Positions 61,725-64,000 of a stretch of DNA of 64,000 bases are shown here, one piece after another; position 1 is the stretch's first letter; each line of letters opens with the position of its first letter. Under the pieces are notes generated by a model. That model worked only from the letters and a program-made list of their open reading frames with translations, was not told the DNA's origin and did no database searches. Position numbers and translations under genes: made by a program. The stretch is from the NCBI GenBank assembly GCA_024291935.2, contig CM044317.1, positions 62,176,730-62,240,729 on the forward strand, read 5' to 3'. The stretch is from Okapia johnstoni (lineage: Eukaryota; Chordata; Mammalia; Artiodactyla; Giraffidae).

Positions 61725-62210
61725 TGTGCTAGACTGAATAATATCCACCACCAACAATATCTATGTCCTACTCTCTAGAATCTGTGAGCACATTATCATA
61801 TATAGCAGAAAAGACCTTGCATACATGACTAAGTTAAGGATTTTTGAGATGGAAAAATCCAGGCAAGCCCATTATAATCACAAGGATCCCTGTAAGAAAG
61901 AGGCAAGAGAGTCTCACATACAGAGAAGACAATGTGATGCTGGAAGCAGAGGAATAGAAAGAGGAAGAAACTTTGGAAATTGCTGTGCTGTTGGCTTTAA
62001 ATATAGAGGATGTGGCCATGAGCCCAAGACTGTTGGTGGCTTATAGAACTAGAAAAGACAAGAAAAGAGATCCTTCCCTAGAACTTCGAGAAGGAAGCAG
62101 CTTTGTGGGTCCTGCTGTAGACCTCTGACCTCCAGAACTATAAGGTAATAAATTTGTGTGGTTTAAAGCCGCTAAATTTGTGGTGATTTGTTGCAACAGC
62201 TAATACACCA
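61725..62210 (+). repeat. MLT1-like solo LTR
   Basis: GCTAGACTGAATAATATCCA, GTAAGAAAGAGGCAAGAGAG, ACCTCCAGAACTATAAGGTA, AATAAATTTGTGTGGTTTAA and AGCTAATACACC follow the order of a mammalian MaLR LTR of MLT1 type, including the AATAAA signal near the end. No internal retroviral genes are present. Old and non-coding; subtype not determined. Confidence 0.7.
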
Positions 62211-62805
62211 AAAGATATTAAGATGACTTCTTACTTGTGTGTGTGTTTGCATGGATGTGCATATTTTCAGAATCAACATGCCAGTGTTACATTATTAATA
62301 ACAACACGATTACAAAGCCAGTTTAAGGGTTTATATTTGCAGTTTGTTTGATCTTAGGATATAAATCTCATGATGGATGTACAAGTCAATTCCTTATTTT
62401 AAATTTCTATTTAAATTTAAGCCACTAATGTCCTACAGAGTTACTGCTTTGTTTTGCCTGTAAGTGTTGATTTCTTTGTCTCATTTTGCTTTGATGTTGT
62501 TTCCTAACTATTGAAACATTTTCATATTTTCAGAGTCAAATTTTAAAAATTAGATATGTTTGAGGATGCCTATATTCAATTCCTCTCCCTCCCACTCTGG
62601 AATATTCCTTCTCCAAGAAGGAATCTCATTTATGTTACTGGCCTGATAAGATAACATTTCTTTTCTGCTTTTTCTATCTCACAGCATGATCTTTCTTCTC
62701 AATTAAAAAAAAAAAAACTATTTACGCTTTTTCAAGGTAATTGCTCCACGATTGTATTCCTTATTCTCCCTCTTATCTTCGGTCATATATATATGTGTGT
62801 GTGTG

Positions 62806-62865
<60 letters not shown>

Positions 62866-63157
62866 CTATTAGCATGTCCACTGATGACTTCTTTTATCCC
62901 TCTCCTTCTTTTTAAGTCATCTACAGAACATTAACACCTATCAGTATAGTAAGTGCAAATGCGTGAAAACCAGTTACATAGTTTGACATGTCATTCAGCC
63001 TAATAGATGATCTATAGAATGGGACATATGCTGGCCTCAACACAGTTCACCGATCCTTAAGCATGGAGAAACTGGATGTCATCTACTCACAGAGAATGCT
63101 GTTTTCTTATTTTTCACTTTGTAAGATTTATTCTTTTTACCTCTCCCAATGTCAATA
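62211..63157. other. AT-rich stretch with microsatellite
   Basis: Holds only the (TG)n(TA)n tract at 62788-62862. No gene or further repeat recognised. The last 380 bases of the window (63623-64000) are likewise empty. Confidence 0.55.
62788..62862. repeat. (TG)n(TA)n microsatellite
   Basis: Short GTGTGTGT run followed by about 30 TA repeats with one interruption (TATATACATATATA near 62818). Likely polymorphic in length and able to form cruciform structures. A chance frame across it encodes poly-(IY) and is not a gene. Confidence 0.95.
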
Positions 63158-63622
63158 TCTTTGCCAACAAAGGTCCACATAGTCAAAGCTATGGTTTTTC
63201 CAGTAGTCATGTACGGATGTGAGAGTTGGACCATAAAGCAGGCTGAGTGAGAAAGAGAACTGATGCTTTTGCACTGCGGTGTTGGAGAAGACTCTTGAGG
63301 GTCCCCTGGACTGCAAGGAGATCCAATCAGTCCATGCTAAAGGAAATCAGTTCTGAATATTCATTGGAAGGACTGATGCTGAAGCTGGAGCTCCAATACT
63401 TTGGCCACCTGATGACTCATGAGCTGACTCATTTGAAAAGACCCTAATGCTGGGCAAGATTGAAGGCAGGAGAAGAGAACAACAGAGGATGAGATGGTTG
63501 GATGGCATCACTGACTCAATGGACATGAGTTTGAGCAAGCTTCGGGAGATGGTGAAGGGCAGGGGAGCCTGGCGTGCTGCAGTCCATGGGGTTACAAAGA
63601 GTCAGACATGACTGAGTGACAG
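63158..63622 (+). mobile_element. BovB LINE 3' end
   Basis: Begins at CTTTGCCAACAAAGGTCC and ends at GACATGACTGAGTGACAG. Frame 63247-63447 keeps [18 protein letters not shown] and EYSLEG (older subfamily). There is local damage near 63405-63430, where GATGACTCATGAGCTGACTC replaces the usual GATGCGAAGAGCTGACTC. No clear target-site duplication seen. Confidence 0.88.
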
Positions 63623-64000
63623 AACACCAACATCAATGAAGTTTCTCTGTTTTATAATACTTCCCATCCCCGCCAGTTGCTCATTTCTTAAGCGTGAAAG
63701 AGGGAGTAGAATGTACTTTGCAATGATTATTTGGATTCTACTCTCATTTCTCTTTGTAAAAATTTATTTTCTTTCCTCTTTCTTACACAGAGGTGTTTTC
63801 TCACAATTAAATAATAATTTATTATATCTATGAAAGTCTCAGTAGTTTCTTCTCAAATACATTTTCATTCCTGATTTTGTATATTCTACAATATCATAAT
63901 TCACTGTGCTACCCAGGCTTAGAATTGTGAATCAATGGCATCACCTACCATATAAATGTATACTAGGGGCTATTATCTTACATATACATACACATATTTA

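Noticed and set aside
61725..62210. Endogenous retrovirus provirus
   Set aside because: Only a solo LTR-like stretch of MLT1 type is seen; no gag, pol or env-like frame adjoins it.
62752..62934. Frame with a poly-(Ile-Tyr) run
   Set aside because: Translation of a (TG)n(TA)n microsatellite.

Overview
The window is nuclear DNA of a ruminant, most likely a bovid. The evidence is its repeat content: at least ten copies of the RTE-type LINE BovB, about fourteen tRNA-Glu-derived Bov-tA/BovA SINEs, CHR-type SINEs, artiodactyl L1 3' ends, and older mammalian elements (MIR, L2, MER5A, MER20, MLT1-like LTR). The sequence alone does not separate cattle, sheep, goat or related bovids. I find no functional protein-coding gene and no rRNA, tRNA or CRISPR feature. 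Nearly all open reading frames of 60 to 216 codons are either pieces of transposon proteins (BovB or L1 ORF2), antisense shadows of these, or chance frames in AT-rich DNA.

Layout. 1-21 kb is AT-rich intergenic DNA with scattered SINEs, one BovB 3' end (4116-4375), a diverged pair of inverted repeats (5570-5772 and 6658-6851) and old hAT fossils (MER5A, MER20). 21.6-24 kb holds a 5'-truncated L1 with a clear target-site duplication, then a 1 kb BovB fragment on the minus strand. 27.4-28.9 kb is a BovB copy split by a SINE. 33.8-34.4 kb is another minus-strand BovB. 37.5-39.8 kb is a composite: a SINE interrupted by a decayed, A-tailed retrocopy of REPS1, the only cellular gene-derived sequence I recognise. 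41.8-42.5 kb is a BovB inside a hAT-type DNA transposon. 45.2-47.0 kb is a BovB with a younger BovB inside it at the homologous position. 49.7-51.0 kb is a long BovB copy.

56.3-60.3 kb is the most unusual stretch. It has a 239-bp inverted duplication whose arms look identical by eye; its right arm sits inside a BovB with filler bases and no target-site duplication. It also has a second duplication of about 210 bp, in direct orientation, inside an old L1 and bounded by 32-bp inverted ends. Both look more like templated-insertion repair than like retrotransposition.

Nothing here forms an operon or pathway. The value of the window is as a record of nested insertions, which can be ordered in time from target-site duplications and from which element interrupts which. 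All family names come from recognised consensus motifs, not from a database search.
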